Assembly (NCBI GenBank): GCA_000719695.1
Contig: JOHN01000014.1
Coordinates: forward strand, 62,001-126,000
Direction: 5' to 3'
DNA: 64,000 nt
Source: Streptomyces sp. NRRL F-6131
GTDB lineage: Bacteria; Actinomycetota; Actinomycetes; Streptomycetales; Streptomycetaceae
Of the stretch, positions 32,015 through 39,733 are shown piece by piece. Both the position numbers and the translations under genes were made by a program. The first letter of the stretch is position 1. Every line of letters begins with the position of its first letter. Under the pieces are notes generated by a model that saw only the letters and a program-made list of their open reading frames with translations, was not told the origin of the DNA and did no database searches.

Positions 32015-32593
32015 TCATACGCCGAACTCGGCGCGACGGCGCTGGAACAGGGCGAGCGCCGCGACGGACGGCGCGTCGCGGAACTCACCGGCCTCGATCA
32101 GCCGCCACACCTCGTCCTCGCTGAACCAACGACTGATCATGCCGACCTCGGACTCCTCCGAGCTCGCCTCACCCTCGACCGGATCGGTGGCGAGCACGAT
32201 GTGGACGCCCTGATCGCAGAACCCGTACGCCCCGTACAGGTGGCTGAGCCGGCGCATGGAGCCGGCCGTGGAACCCGTCTCCTCGGCGAGCTCGCCACGG
32301 GCGAGGTCCAGCGGGTCCGCGTCCGGACGCTCCTCCCACGAGCCCTGCGGGAACTCCCAGTACCGGCCCTCCACCGCGTAGCGGTACTGCTGGACGAGGT
32401 GGAATCCACCGTCGGCATAAGGAACGATCAACGCGAAGTCCGGCTTCTCCACCACGCCGAACATCCCGGTGGAGCCGTCCCGACGGATCGTCCGATCCTC
32501 ACGGACCGTCATCCAGCGGTTCGTGTAGACGACCTCACTGCTGGTCGCGCGCAGCTCGGGGTCGGGATCGTCCGGGTTGGTGATCATGTCCAT
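32015..32593 (-). CDS. NUDIX hydrolase (ADP-ribose pyrophosphatase-like)
   Basis: A 192-residue NUDIX protein. EFPQGSWEE and ARGELAEETG (residues about 80-107) form the metal-binding box, with several extra residues in the middle and Gly where Arg usually precedes the first glutamate of REUXEEXGU. The remaining glutamates are kept. The N-terminal YTNRWMTVREDRTIRRDG strand region resembles ADP-ribose/ADP-sugar pyrophosphatases. The ATGs at 32593 and 32587 are both possible; neither has a good ribosome site. The substrate is uncertain. Confidence 0.88.
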   Translation of the reverse strand: MDMITNPDDPDPELRATSSEVVYTNRWMTVREDRTIRRDGSTGMFGVVEKPDFALIVPYADGGFHLVQQYRYAVEGRYWEFPQGSWEERPDADPLDLARGELAEETGSTAGSMRRLSHLYGAYGFCDQGVHIVLATDPVEGEASSEESEVGMISRWFSEDEVWRLIEAGEFRDAPSVAALALFQRRRAEFGV

Positions 32594-32667
32594 CTGCGGA
32601 GAACGGCCACCGTTCCGCTCGCGGCGGGCACAGTCGGGCGGCAGTGACGGTCAGGCGGCGGTGGCGG

Positions 32668-33426
32668 TCAGGCGGCGGTCACGATAGGGGGGGCGAAGGT
32701 CTCGGGCGGGCCGAAGTCGCTGAAGGCCATGGTCTGGACGACGGTGGATCCGTCCACGGTCATGCGCTTCTCGGCGTAGCGGGTCCGGCCCTGCGCGTCG
32801 ACCCACAGGTCGAGGTCGATGCCTGCGCTGTCGACGGACTCCGCCTCGTCCCGGGCCCGGTACGAGACCTTGGCGAGGTGGTCGAGGTCCAGGTGGCCGG
32901 AGAGGTGGTGCACGGGCACGCCGTCGCGGGTCTCCGCGCCCTTGCGGGCACTCGGTCCCAGGGAGAGCAGCACCGGGGCGTATCCGGTGAGGTCGAACTC
33001 CCAGGGGGACGGCATGGGGATCAGCATCTTCGTCCAGGTCCCGGTGGGACCGTCGATGCGGGAGTACTGGGCGTCGGCGGTGATGACGACGTCCCGGGTG
33101 CTGCTGCCGGTCCTGCGTTCCTGGCGGCCCGTGGGCACCGGCGTGTTGAAGTTCTGCCGGGCGGTGACGGTCTGGCCGATGAGGTCGACCTTCGCCAGGA
33201 TCGATACGGCGTACGGCTTCTTGCTCGCCTTCGCCACCGCGTCCGCCGGGTCGAAGGCGAGCGGGTCGACGGCCGTCGGCGCGGCGCCGGTCGGGTCGGC
33301 GACGGCTTGCGCGGCGGGTTCGGTGGGCGGGGCGGTCCGCGAGTCGGCGTGGTTGTCGCAGGCGGTGAGCACGGCGAGGGCGACGACGGTGGCCGCGACG
33401 GACGCAGGGAGGGCGGGACGACGCAC
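32668..33426 (-). CDS. LppX/LprAFG-like lipoprotein
   Basis: A 252-residue lipoprotein. A short basic N-terminus and hydrophobic stretch end in VLTAC with Cys23 as the lipid-modified residue, followed by an Asn/Asp/Thr/Pro-rich spacer. The mature part (VDLIGQTVTARQNFN..., YSRIDGPTGTWTKM, then LDLWVDAQGRTRYAEKRMTV) has the half-barrel pattern of LppX/LprG-type actinobacterial lipid-carrier lipoproteins. It should sit on the outer face of the membrane. The start is GTG 33426 with AGGAGAG somewhat far upstream. A 17-bp duplication repeats its stop region. Confidence 0.82.
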   Translation of the reverse strand: MRRPALPASVAATVVALAVLTACDNHADSRTAPPTEPAAQAVADPTGAAPTAVDPLAFDPADAVAKASKKPYAVSILAKVDLIGQTVTARQNFNTPVPTGRQERRTGSSTRDVVITADAQYSRIDGPTGTWTKMLIPMPSPWEFDLTGYAPVLLSLGPSARKGAETRDGVPVHHLSGHLDLDHLAKVSYRARDEAESVDSAGIDLDLWVDAQGRTRYAEKRMTVDGSTVVQTMAFSDFGPPETFAPPIVTAA

Positions 33427-33628
33427 GGGTGGGACTCTCTCCTGGGGGTGGTAAGGACGGACCGTCGGCGTGCGCGGAGTCTCGCCGGGGGCTCTCATCC
33501 TCGACAGCGGCGTCCACGAACGGCATGGTGACAGGCGAAAGTTACCAGCATCCCCCACCGGGTCGAACTTCCTTTCCAGCACCGGCCTCCCCTGGTCAGG
33601 CCCCGGATCCGGGGCGGATGGGGCCGGT

Positions 33629-34147
33629 TCAGCGGTGGGTGGTCGGGAGGGAGAACCTGACCTTGGGTCGGGCCCCGGCACCCGTGCGGCGGTAGAAGCG
33701 GATGGCGTCGGTGTTCCAGTCGGGCGTCTGTTACTGGACCTCGGCGGCGCCGAGGTCCGCTGCCGCGTCCTTCACGGTCATGAGCAGGGCGTGGCCCCAA
33801 CCCGCGCCCCGGTGCGGTTCGGTGACGAAGAGGCAGTCCAGGTGGAGGTGGTCGGCCGCCTGCCAGGTGGAGAACTCCCACGAGAAGGTGGCGTAGCCGA
33901 TCAGCTCACCTCCCCGGTCGACCACCAGGCACCAGGCTCTCGGGCGGCCCGAGAACAGCACGGTCTCCAGGCGGGTGGCGAGATCGGTGGGGACGGGCCC
34001 GGCGCGCTCGAAGTCGGCGTGGGCGGCGCACAGCTCGGCGATCGCCGGCAGGTCGGCCGCGGTGGCCGGGCGGATCACGCCGTCCGGTCGCTCGGCGGCC
34101 TCGTTCAGGACGGCGCCGGCCGTCCCGGGGGATGTGGTGGTGGGCAT
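33629..34147 (-). pseudogene. GNAT acetyltransferase interrupted by an in-frame TAA
   Basis: From ATG 34147 the frame encodes a GNAT N-acetyltransferase: VIRPATAADLPAIAELCAAH, then YATFSWEFSTWQAADHLHLD, LFVTEPHRGAGWGHALL as acetyl-CoA loop. At 33731-33733 a TAA stops it after 138 residues, exactly inside the conserved ending. Past this stop the same frame continues QTPDWNTDAIRFYRRTGA and ends at TGA 33629-33631, giving the expected family C-terminus (normally VQWQTPxWN...). One codon change thus removes the last 34 residues, including a core strand. It may be a recent pseudogene, a readthrough case or a sequence error. Confidence 0.85.
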
Positions 34148-34340
34148 GGCGGGTACCTCGTGTTCCTGCGGGAGGGGACGCGTCGGGTGGGCCGGGCCTG
34201 GCTCCCGGTCGGCGGCGACTCCATCCTCGGGTCCCCGGGAGCCGCCCCACGAGTGGCGCGAGCGCCTCGGTCCAGCAAGATCCCGCCAGCCCGAGGGCCG
34301 GGGGCGAGGAAGCCGACGGCGCCCTCGTTCAGGCCGTTGA

Positions 34341-34682
34341 TCATCTGCGCAGCCAGCGCTTCGCGGGGGGCTCCGCGGGCTCGCGTGCGAACTCCAGCTC
34401 GGCGACGGTGATGCGCAGGTGCCGGGTGTACCTGGTCGGATCGGCAGAGCGCTCACGGCGCACCAGGCGGGACGTCTCCACGAGCCAGCTCGTCGGGGAC
34501 GTCCGAAACACCTGACGGCCCTCCCCGTCGGGCAGGCTGCCCCTCAACGAGGTGCGGCCGATCTCCTCGGCCCGCGCCGTGGCCGCTTCCCTTCCGCCTT
34601 CGCCGGGAACCTTGGCCACCGGCTCCCAGGTGTTGCCGTCGCCGTGGGATTCGTTGGCCTCGACCAGCACGTACCAGCTCAT
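34341..34682 (-). CDS. Hypothetical protein
   Basis: A 113-residue protein opening MSWYVLVEANESHGDGNTWE with a mixed alpha/beta look (EAATARAEEIGRTSL, VFRTSPTSWLVETSR, HLRITVAELEF). It is probably cytosolic; no signal or membrane segment is present. Similar short proteins occur in streptomycetes without known function. The ATG at 34682 follows GCAGGGG. Confidence 0.7.
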   Translation of the reverse strand: MSWYVLVEANESHGDGNTWEPVAKVPGEGGREAATARAEEIGRTSLRGSLPDGEGRQVFRTSPTSWLVETSRLVRRERSADPTRYTRHLRITVAELEFAREPAEPPAKRWLRR

Positions 34683-34889
34683 GCCCCTGCACCCCCGTGT
34701 GTTGCGTGCGCGCGCACCCAAGCCAGAGGAGTCGTTCGGTGCGCCGACGGCACGGGGTCACGGTTTGCCGGCGGGCGGGTCGGGCACCCGCGCGTGGCGG
34801 GCCCCGCACGGGGCGGGCCGGTGACGGCCGCCGACGGGACGACCGCCCGGCGCGTTCCGGGGCCCGGACGGCCGGAAGGAGGCGTGGTG

Positions 34890-35165
34890 GTGCTCGCAAG
34901 GATCGTGTACAGGCCGGTGGGTGCACTGGTCGGGGCCCTCGGAGGGGTGTTGGCGGGGGCGGTGTTCAAGCGGGTGTGGAGGCTGGCGGGAAGCCGGGAC
35001 GACACCCCGCAGGCGACGGACGAGGACCGCACGTGGCGGGAGGTGCTGGTGGCGGCGACCCTTCAGGGAGCGGTCTTCGCCCTGGTGAAGGCGGCCCTGG
35101 ACCGGGCGGGGGCGTCCGTGTGGCGCAGGGCGACCGGTCACTGGCCGACGGAGCAGCCGGGCTGA
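34890..35165 (+). CDS. DUF4235 membrane protein
   Basis: A 91-residue protein with the DUF4235 pattern: YRPVGALVGALGGVLAGAVFKRVW as a glycine-rich membrane helix near the N-terminus, then LVAATLQGAVFALVKAALDR as a second one. Three consecutive GTG codons (34884-34892) follow AAGGAGG; the third gives the best spacing. The family is restricted to actinobacteria and of unknown function. Confidence 0.85.
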   Translation: MLARIVYRPVGALVGALGGVLAGAVFKRVWRLAGSRDDTPQATDEDRTWREVLVAATLQGAVFALVKAALDRAGASVWRRATGHWPTEQPG

Positions 35166-35241
35166 ACCGGCGGAGGCCGTGCGGGCGCGGTCGGGCCCGA
35201 GGTGCCGGTCCGACCCTCGGGGCGGCTGCCGGGAGCACGCC

Positions 35242-35885
35242 ATGGGCAGGATCCAGATCGAGCTGTTCACCACCCTCGACCTTCTGGGGCAGGCGCCCGG
35301 CGGTCCCGACGAGGATCCGGTGGACTTCCCCTTCGGCGGCTGGCAGGCCCCCTGCTGGACGACGTCGCCGGGGCCCAGGTCGACGCCGCGTACGAGGGCA
35401 CGGACGCCCTCCTGCTCGGCCGACGGACGTACGACATCTTCGCCGCCTACTGGCCGAAGGCCGGGGACAATCCCTTCGCCGCGCTCTTCAACAGCATCCC
35501 GAAGTACGTGGCCTCCCGCGGCACGCCCGACCTCTCCTGGGCGGGCTCCACCCAGCTCGGGCCGAACCTGCCCGGCGCGGTGCGCGAGCTGCGCGAACGG
35601 CACGAGAACGTGAAGGTCGTCGGCAGCCTGGACCTGGTGCAGACCCTCCTGCGCGAGAAGCTGTTCGACCGCCTGGACCTCTGGGTCCACCCGATCGTCC
35701 TCGGCACCGGCAAGAAGGTGTTCGACGGCGGCGCGGTCCCCACCAACGTCACCCTGCTCGAACCGCCCGTCGCCAACCCGCGGGGCACCGTCTTCCTGCG
35801 CTACGGGTTGGCCGACGGCATCCCCGCCACCGGGGACATGAGCGCGCCCCGCGACGACGTGGGCGACGTGGGCGACGAGGGCTGA
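35242..35885 (+). pseudogene. Dihydrofolate-reductase-family protein with a frameshift in a C run
   Basis: From ATG 35242, behind GGGAG, the frame reads MGRIQIELFTTLDLLGQAPGG to GGWQAP. It then continues in the next frame as LLDDVAGAQVDAAYEGTDALL, RRTYDIFAAYWP and on to the stop at 35885. One base is missing in the run of five C at 35348-35352; six would restore the DHFR-like (RibD C-terminal/YyaP) protein. The second half is complete (VKVVGSLDLVQTLL, VHPIVLGTGKKVF). Either a recent frameshift, slippage-controlled expression or a sequence error explains it. Confidence 0.88.
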
Positions 35886-35969
35886 GGCGCGGGCCGGCAG
35901 CCGCCCCTCCTCGGCTCTCGGCCGTACCTTTCGGATCGCGTCGGATCAGCGGCGTCGCCGGGGCGGCAG

Positions 35970-36425
35970 TCAGTCGGTGGGCTCGGGGGCGAAGGGCCCC
36001 TCCTCGACGAAGCGTCGCAGGAGGCGGGCGAAGGCGCGGGCGTCGTCCGGCGGCCAGCCGGCGAGGGAGGCCTCGATGCCGGCGGCAAGTCGCCGGCGGG
36101 TCGTGGCGATGACGTCGCGCCCGTCGTCGGTGAGCGCGAGCAGGGTCGCGCGGCCGTCCGCCGGATCGGGCCGGCGCTCCAGCAGGCCGGACCGCTCCAG
36201 GCGGTCCGCGCGGCGGGTCACGGTGGTGCGGTCGAGCCCGATCTCGCGGCCCAGGTCGGCGGCGCTGGCGGACCCGGTGCGGGCCAGGCCGCTGAGGACC
36301 GGGTAGGTGAGGTCGTCGACCGCCTCCCCCAGTCCCTCCGTCAGCCCGGTGTAGAGGCGGGCCCGGGTGCTGCGCCGCAGCAGCAGTCCGAGGGCCTCGG
36401 CGATGTCCTGTCCTGTCGTTTCCAT
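35970..36425 (-). CDS. MarR-family transcriptional regulator
   Basis: A 151-residue MarR regulator: helix SAADLGREIGLDRTTVTRRADRLERSGLLERR and the wing DPADGRATLLALTDDGRDVI. The ATG at 36425 follows GGAGGGG. It is divergent from the SnoaL-like gene, and two GCGTG/CACGC inverted repeats lie in the gap, so it probably represses both itself and that gene. The ligand is unknown. Confidence 0.92.
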   Translation of the reverse strand: METTGQDIAEALGLLLRRSTRARLYTGLTEGLGEAVDDLTYPVLSGLARTGSASAADLGREIGLDRTTVTRRADRLERSGLLERRPDPADGRATLLALTDDGRDVIATTRRRLAAGIEASLAGWPPDDARAFARLLRRFVEEGPFAPEPTD

Positions 36426-36440
36426 CACCCCTCCAGATTA

Positions 36441-36493
36441 GCGTGCGCGGCACACGCTTTTCCGGTAGAGTCATAAGCGTGCTCAAGGCACGC
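36441..36493. promoter_or_regulatory. Paired MarR operators
   Basis: Site 1 (36441-36457) has arms GCGTG and CACGC; site 2 (36477-36493) has arms GCGTGC and GCACGC. Both are 17 bp long and their centres are 36 bp apart. They lie between the divergent MarR and SnoaL-like genes. Confidence 0.7.
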
Positions 36494-36546
36494 ATCTGCC
36501 GCAGGAGTGCCGCCCCGGCACCCCTCGTCCGCACCGGAGGAATCCC

Positions 36547-36963
36547 ATGACCCGCGCCACGACCCACGCCACGACCCGCACCGACATCCGCGCCGCCCTC
36601 ACCGACCTCCTCCTCACCCCGGGCCTCGACCTCGACGAGGCCGCCGACCGGCACTTCGCCCCCGACTACCGCCAGCGCACCGACGGGAGCTGGGCCGACC
36701 GCACCGAGTTCCTCGCGCACATCGCCCACCTGCGCACGGTCGTCGCCGGCGGTTCGGTCGAGGTCCACGACGAACTCACCGACGGCCACCGCTACGCCGA
36801 CCGCCACACCATGGAGGTCGTGAAGACCGACGGCTCCACCGTCCGCATGGAGGTCTACGTCTTCGCCGAGTTCGCCGACGACGGCCGCTTCCGCCGCATC
36901 GAGGAGACCACCCTCATGCTCGAAGGCAGCGACGCGGACCGGAACCTCGGCAGCGCCCGCTGA
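36547..36963 (+). CDS. SnoaL-like / NTF2-fold protein
   Basis: A 138-residue protein of the nuclear-transport-factor-2/SnoaL-like fold: DEAADRHFAPDYRQRTDGSW, then HRYADRHTMEVVKTDGSTVR and EVYVFAEFADDGRFRRIEET. These small cone-shaped barrels serve as isomerases, cyclases or stress proteins; no catalytic assignment is possible. GGAGGA precedes the ATG. Likely target of the divergent MarR regulator. Confidence 0.85.
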   Translation: MTRATTHATTRTDIRAALTDLLLTPGLDLDEAADRHFAPDYRQRTDGSWADRTEFLAHIAHLRTVVAGGSVEVHDELTDGHRYADRHTMEVVKTDGSTVRMEVYVFAEFADDGRFRRIEETTLMLEGSDADRNLGSAR

Positions 36964-36991
36964 ACCGCCGCACGATCCACCCGGCCCGGCG

Positions 36992-37036
36992 GCGCGGCCG
37001 TCGGTCCCACCGCATCGGCGGGACCGACGGCCGCGC
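36992..37036. terminator. Strong hairpin between convergent genes
   Basis: Perfect 17-bp arms (36992-37008 and 37020-37036) with an 11-base loop, between the stops of the SnoaL-like gene and the DHFR-like gene on the other strand. Confidence 0.85.
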
Positions 37037-37042
37037 TGCCCG

Positions 37043-37603
37043 CTACGCGTCGGCCGGACCGTAGACGGTGTGCAGGACACCGCTGGCGAAGGCGGTGCTA
37101 CTCAGGAGCTTCAGCCGGATCGGGTCGACACCCTCGTCGAACAGCCGGGCGCCACGGCCGACCGCGATCGGGTGGACCAGCAGGTGCAGCTCGTCGATCA
37201 GCCCGGCGGCCAGCAGCGCGCGCACCACCGAGACCGATCCCGACATCCCGATCGGGCCACCGTCCTCCTGCTTCAGTGCGGTGACACCCTCGACCAGGTC
37301 CCCCTTCAACTGCTCGGAGTTGCGCCAGCTGAGCGCCGGCTCCGAACGGGAGACGACGACCTTGCGGGCGTCGCCGAGCGCCTTCGCCATCTCGGCGTCC
37401 TCGCCGCCCGCGTCCTCGCGGCCCGGCCACGCCTCGGCGAAGCCCTCGTAGGTGACGCGACCGAGCAGCACCGTGTCCGCCGCGGCCAACTGGGCGCCGA
37501 CCGCCGCACCCATGTCCTCGTCGAAGTAGGGGAAGTGCCACTGCTCCGGGCTCTCCACAACACCGTCGGCGGCGATGAACAGTCCCGCGGTGAGCTTACG
37601 CAT
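37043..37603 (-). CDS. Dihydrofolate reductase family protein (RibD C-terminal-like)
   Basis: A 186-residue protein: MRKLTAGLFIAADGVVESPE, then LLGRVTYEGFAEAWP, KVVVSRSEPALSW, MSGSVSVVRALLAAGLIDEL and LLVHPIAVGRGARLF. This is the DHFR-like fold of the RibD C-terminal domain (YyaP/YwjB group), which binds NADPH; true DHFR activity is not implied. AAGGAG lies before the ATG at 37603. It is a relative of the frameshifted gene at 35.2 kb. Confidence 0.9.
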   Translation of the reverse strand: MRKLTAGLFIAADGVVESPEQWHFPYFDEDMGAAVGAQLAAADTVLLGRVTYEGFAEAWPGREDAGGEDAEMAKALGDARKVVVSRSEPALSWRNSEQLKGDLVEGVTALKQEDGGPIGMSGSVSVVRALLAAGLIDELHLLVHPIAVGRGARLFDEGVDPIRLKLLSSTAFASGVLHTVYGPADA

Positions 37604-38026
37604 GGGGGTACTCCTTCATTCTGCGGTTCGGGGTGGTGCGTGCTTTCACATGGTCAGACCGGGAACGGGGGCCGGACTCATCGCTCCCGGCGGAGAAACT
37701 TCCCGGGACTTTCGACGGCCGGCCGCGCTCCGCGTTCCCGGCAGCGCAAAAGCTACGTTGCTTTCCGAATCTGCACAACGAACCCGTCCCTGCACATAGG
37801 CATCAGCACAGTTCATAGCCATAAAATCGTTGCAGCAGCTCCGAATCTAACGCAACGACAGTCGTTCGATCATTGCAATGGACCGCCGATGAACGCTCGG
37901 GGAGGGAACCGGCGGTCCCACCCCGGCCGGTCGAGCGAAGCGGTAGTACGCGTTCCTACAATCTCCGCCCCGCTCCGTGCGGCAGGCTGGGCCCCGGTCA
38001 TGCTTCCACCCCTCGAAGGGAGAACC
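37604..38026. other. Non-coding leader region with relatively low GC
   Basis: About 420 bases between the DHFR-like gene and the lectin gene, both transcribed away from it. The middle (37750-37880) is markedly richer in A/T than the rest of the window and contains the paired motifs described below. No supported ORF is present. Confidence 0.6.
37756..37857. promoter_or_regulatory. Two related motifs CGTTGC...TCCGAATCT...CAACG
   Basis: Site 1 (37756-37780) and site 2 (37828-37857) both start with CGTTGC, contain TCCGAATCT and end with CAACG. In site 2 CGTTGC and GCAACG form a perfect inverted repeat. The sites are 72 bp apart upstream of the lectin gene and may bind a regulator cooperatively. 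Confidence 0.5.
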
Positions 38027-38647
38027 ATGAAGAGGTTCCCGCGCATCCTCGTCGGCGCCGTGGCGGCCGCCGCCTGCACCGCCTCCCTCGCCGGCACCGC
38101 CGGCGCGACACCCCCCAGCACGAGGCAGACCGGCACGGGGCAGACCGCTCCCGCCTGGGCCGCCGACGCCCCCGCTCCCCTGCCGGGCTTCCACCTGATC
38201 CTGCCGGGCACCGCCGCCGCCGAGGTCGCCCGGGCGGCCCTGGAGACCTTCCGCTTCAGGAACGCCCACTCCAACCTCTGTCTGGAGATCCGGGGCGACT
38301 CCACCGCCAACGGGGCCACCGCCAACCAGTGGTCCTGCAACGGCTCGGCCACCCAGGCCTGGATCAGCGGCAGCAACTCCTACGGCTACACCTTCACCAA
38401 CGCCAACTCCTCCAAGTGCCTGGAGATCCGCGGCGACTCCACCGCGAACGGCGCCACCGCCAACCAGTGGGCGTGCAACGGCTCCAGGACGCAGGCGTGG
38501 TACTGGTACGGCAGGAGCGACGGCTCGATGTACTTCCGCAACGTCAACTCGGGCAAGTGCCTGGAGATCCTCAGCTGGGGAACCGGCAACGGCAACCCCG
38601 CCGGGCAGTGGGACTGCCACTACGGCAACAACCAGATCTGGTGGTAG
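38027..38647 (+). CDS. Secreted ricin-type beta-trefoil lectin
   Basis: A 206-residue exported lectin. The signal peptide covers about residues 1-27 (hydrophobic core ILVGAVAAAACTASLAGTAG). After a proline-rich spacer one beta-trefoil (about 75-206) shows three subdomains with QxW motifs: NQWSCNGSATQAW, NQWACNGSRTQAW and GQWDCHYGNNQIWW. Subdomains one and two share an identical stretch, CLEIRGDSTANGATANQW (85-102 and 131-148), which shows recent internal duplication or conversion. There is no catalytic domain, so it binds carbohydrate by itself. AAGGGAG precedes the ATG. Confidence 0.9.
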   Translation: MKRFPRILVGAVAAAACTASLAGTAGATPPSTRQTGTGQTAPAWAADAPAPLPGFHLILPGTAAAEVARAALETFRFRNAHSNLCLEIRGDSTANGATANQWSCNGSATQAWISGSNSYGYTFTNANSSKCLEIRGDSTANGATANQWACNGSRTQAWYWYGRSDGSMYFRNVNSGKCLEILSWGTGNGNPAGQWDCHYGNNQIWW

Positions 38648-38669
38648 GCCTGACGCCCTTGCGGTAGGT

Positions 38670-38711
38670 CGTCCGGCCGGGCACCGGCCCCACCCGGCGC
38701 CCGGCCGGACG
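38670..38711 (+). terminator. Hairpin after the lectin gene
   Basis: Perfect 13-bp arms CGTCCGGCCGGGC and GCCCGGCCGGACG with a 16-base loop, 23 bases after the lectin stop codon. Confidence 0.75.
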
Positions 38712-38840
38712 GACGCCACCCGACACCGCTCGCCCGCCGTCGGGATCCCCGCAGGTGCGGGGCTGTCGGTGGCCGGCGGTAGGGTCGTGGCCCGACGGCC
38801 CCGGAACCGATTCCGCCGGGCCGGGCACCCGGGAGGGATC

Positions 38841-39674
38841 ATGGGGGACACGGCGGAGAGCGTCGACACGGCGGAGAGCGTCGACACCGCGCGGACGGCG
38901 GCACTGCTGCACGAGGTCGCGCGGGCGTCCTCGGGGCTGGTCGTGCTCGACCCGGGCCTGTCGGACGAGGTGCTGGACAGCTGGCCCGTCCCGGTGCCGG
39001 AGGAGATCCGGGTGCTGCTGCGCGCGGTCGCGGGCGTGCGGATCACCACGGAGCGCTCCCCCGTGAACGGCCACGAGTCGACCGAGCACATCGACCTCGT
39101 CCACCCCTACAACTCCGGGCGGTACGCGGGCTACGACGTCGGCTGGTACCTGGAGCACGCGGGAGGCTCCGGGACGCACTGGTTCGTCCGCACCGACATG
39201 GGTGACGGGCACGACTACGTCGACGTCGACCGGTCCACCGGGGCCTGGGGTCCGGTCTTCCGGTTCTGGGACGCCACCGACACCGTGCGGCTCGCCCCGT
39301 CCCTGCCGGCCTGGCTCGACGCGCTCGCCGACTGCCTGCGCGAGGCGCTGGAGGAGACGGTCGCGGGAGCCGCCGTCCCGGCCGGGACCGACGGGGCCGC
39401 CATCGTCCACGCCTTCGGCCGGCGCTTCAGCGACGCCTGGGCCGCCCTGGACGAGAACCCCACGGACGTCGAGCCCGTCACCGCCGCCCGGGCCGCCGCC
39501 GGCGCCGATCCCCTGCTGCGCGAGGCCGCCGCGGACCTGCCCCCGGACGCCCTGCTCGCGGACCTGCGGCCGGTCCCCGGCCCGGCGCGGGTGGTGTTCG
39601 ACCACGTCACCTGTCGCTACGCCCGCCGGGCCGGCGGCGCCGTCCTGATCGCCACCGACTGGGAGGACGCCTGA
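38841..39674 (+). CDS. SMI1/KNR4-family-like protein
   Basis: A 277-residue cytosolic protein. The segment VPEEIRVLLRAVAGVRIT, then HPYNSGRYAGYDVGWYLEHA, HWFVRTDMGDGHDYVDVD and FRFWDATDTVRLAPSLPAWL fits the SMI1/KNR4 (SUKH) superfamily, many of which are immunity or regulatory proteins. GGGAGGG precedes the ATG. The N-terminus contains two exact 18-bp repeats (38847-38882) that encode DTAESV twice. No toxin is adjacent. Confidence 0.65.
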   Translation: MGDTAESVDTAESVDTARTAALLHEVARASSGLVVLDPGLSDEVLDSWPVPVPEEIRVLLRAVAGVRITTERSPVNGHESTEHIDLVHPYNSGRYAGYDVGWYLEHAGGSGTHWFVRTDMGDGHDYVDVDRSTGAWGPVFRFWDATDTVRLAPSLPAWLDALADCLREALEETVAGAAVPAGTDGAAIVHAFGRRFSDAWAALDENPTDVEPVTAARAAAGADPLLREAAADLPPDALLADLRPVPGPARVVFDHVTCRYARRAGGAVLIATDWEDA

Positions 39675-39684
39675 GATTCGTTCC

Positions 39685-39711
39685 GGAGAGTCGGCAGCAG
39701 GCCGAGTCTCC
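39685..39711. terminator. Hairpin between convergent genes
   Basis: Arms GGAGAGTCGGC and GCCGAGTCTCC (11 bp, one mismatch) with a 5-base loop, just after the SMI1-like stop and before the HAAS-type gene stop on the other strand. Confidence 0.7.
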
Positions 39712-39733
39712 CGTGCGGTAGGCGGAGGGTGGG

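Noticed and set aside
35202..35885. Using the downstream frame alone as an intact gene
   Set aside because: It would start in the middle of the fold with an arginine-rich head; the conserved N-terminus lies in the other frame, so a frameshift is the better explanation.
10081..39674. Imm49-like and SMI1/KNR4-like proteins considered as a polymorphic toxin-immunity locus
   Set aside because: They are 27 kb apart and no toxin or secretion gene lies between; only an orphan status can be stated.
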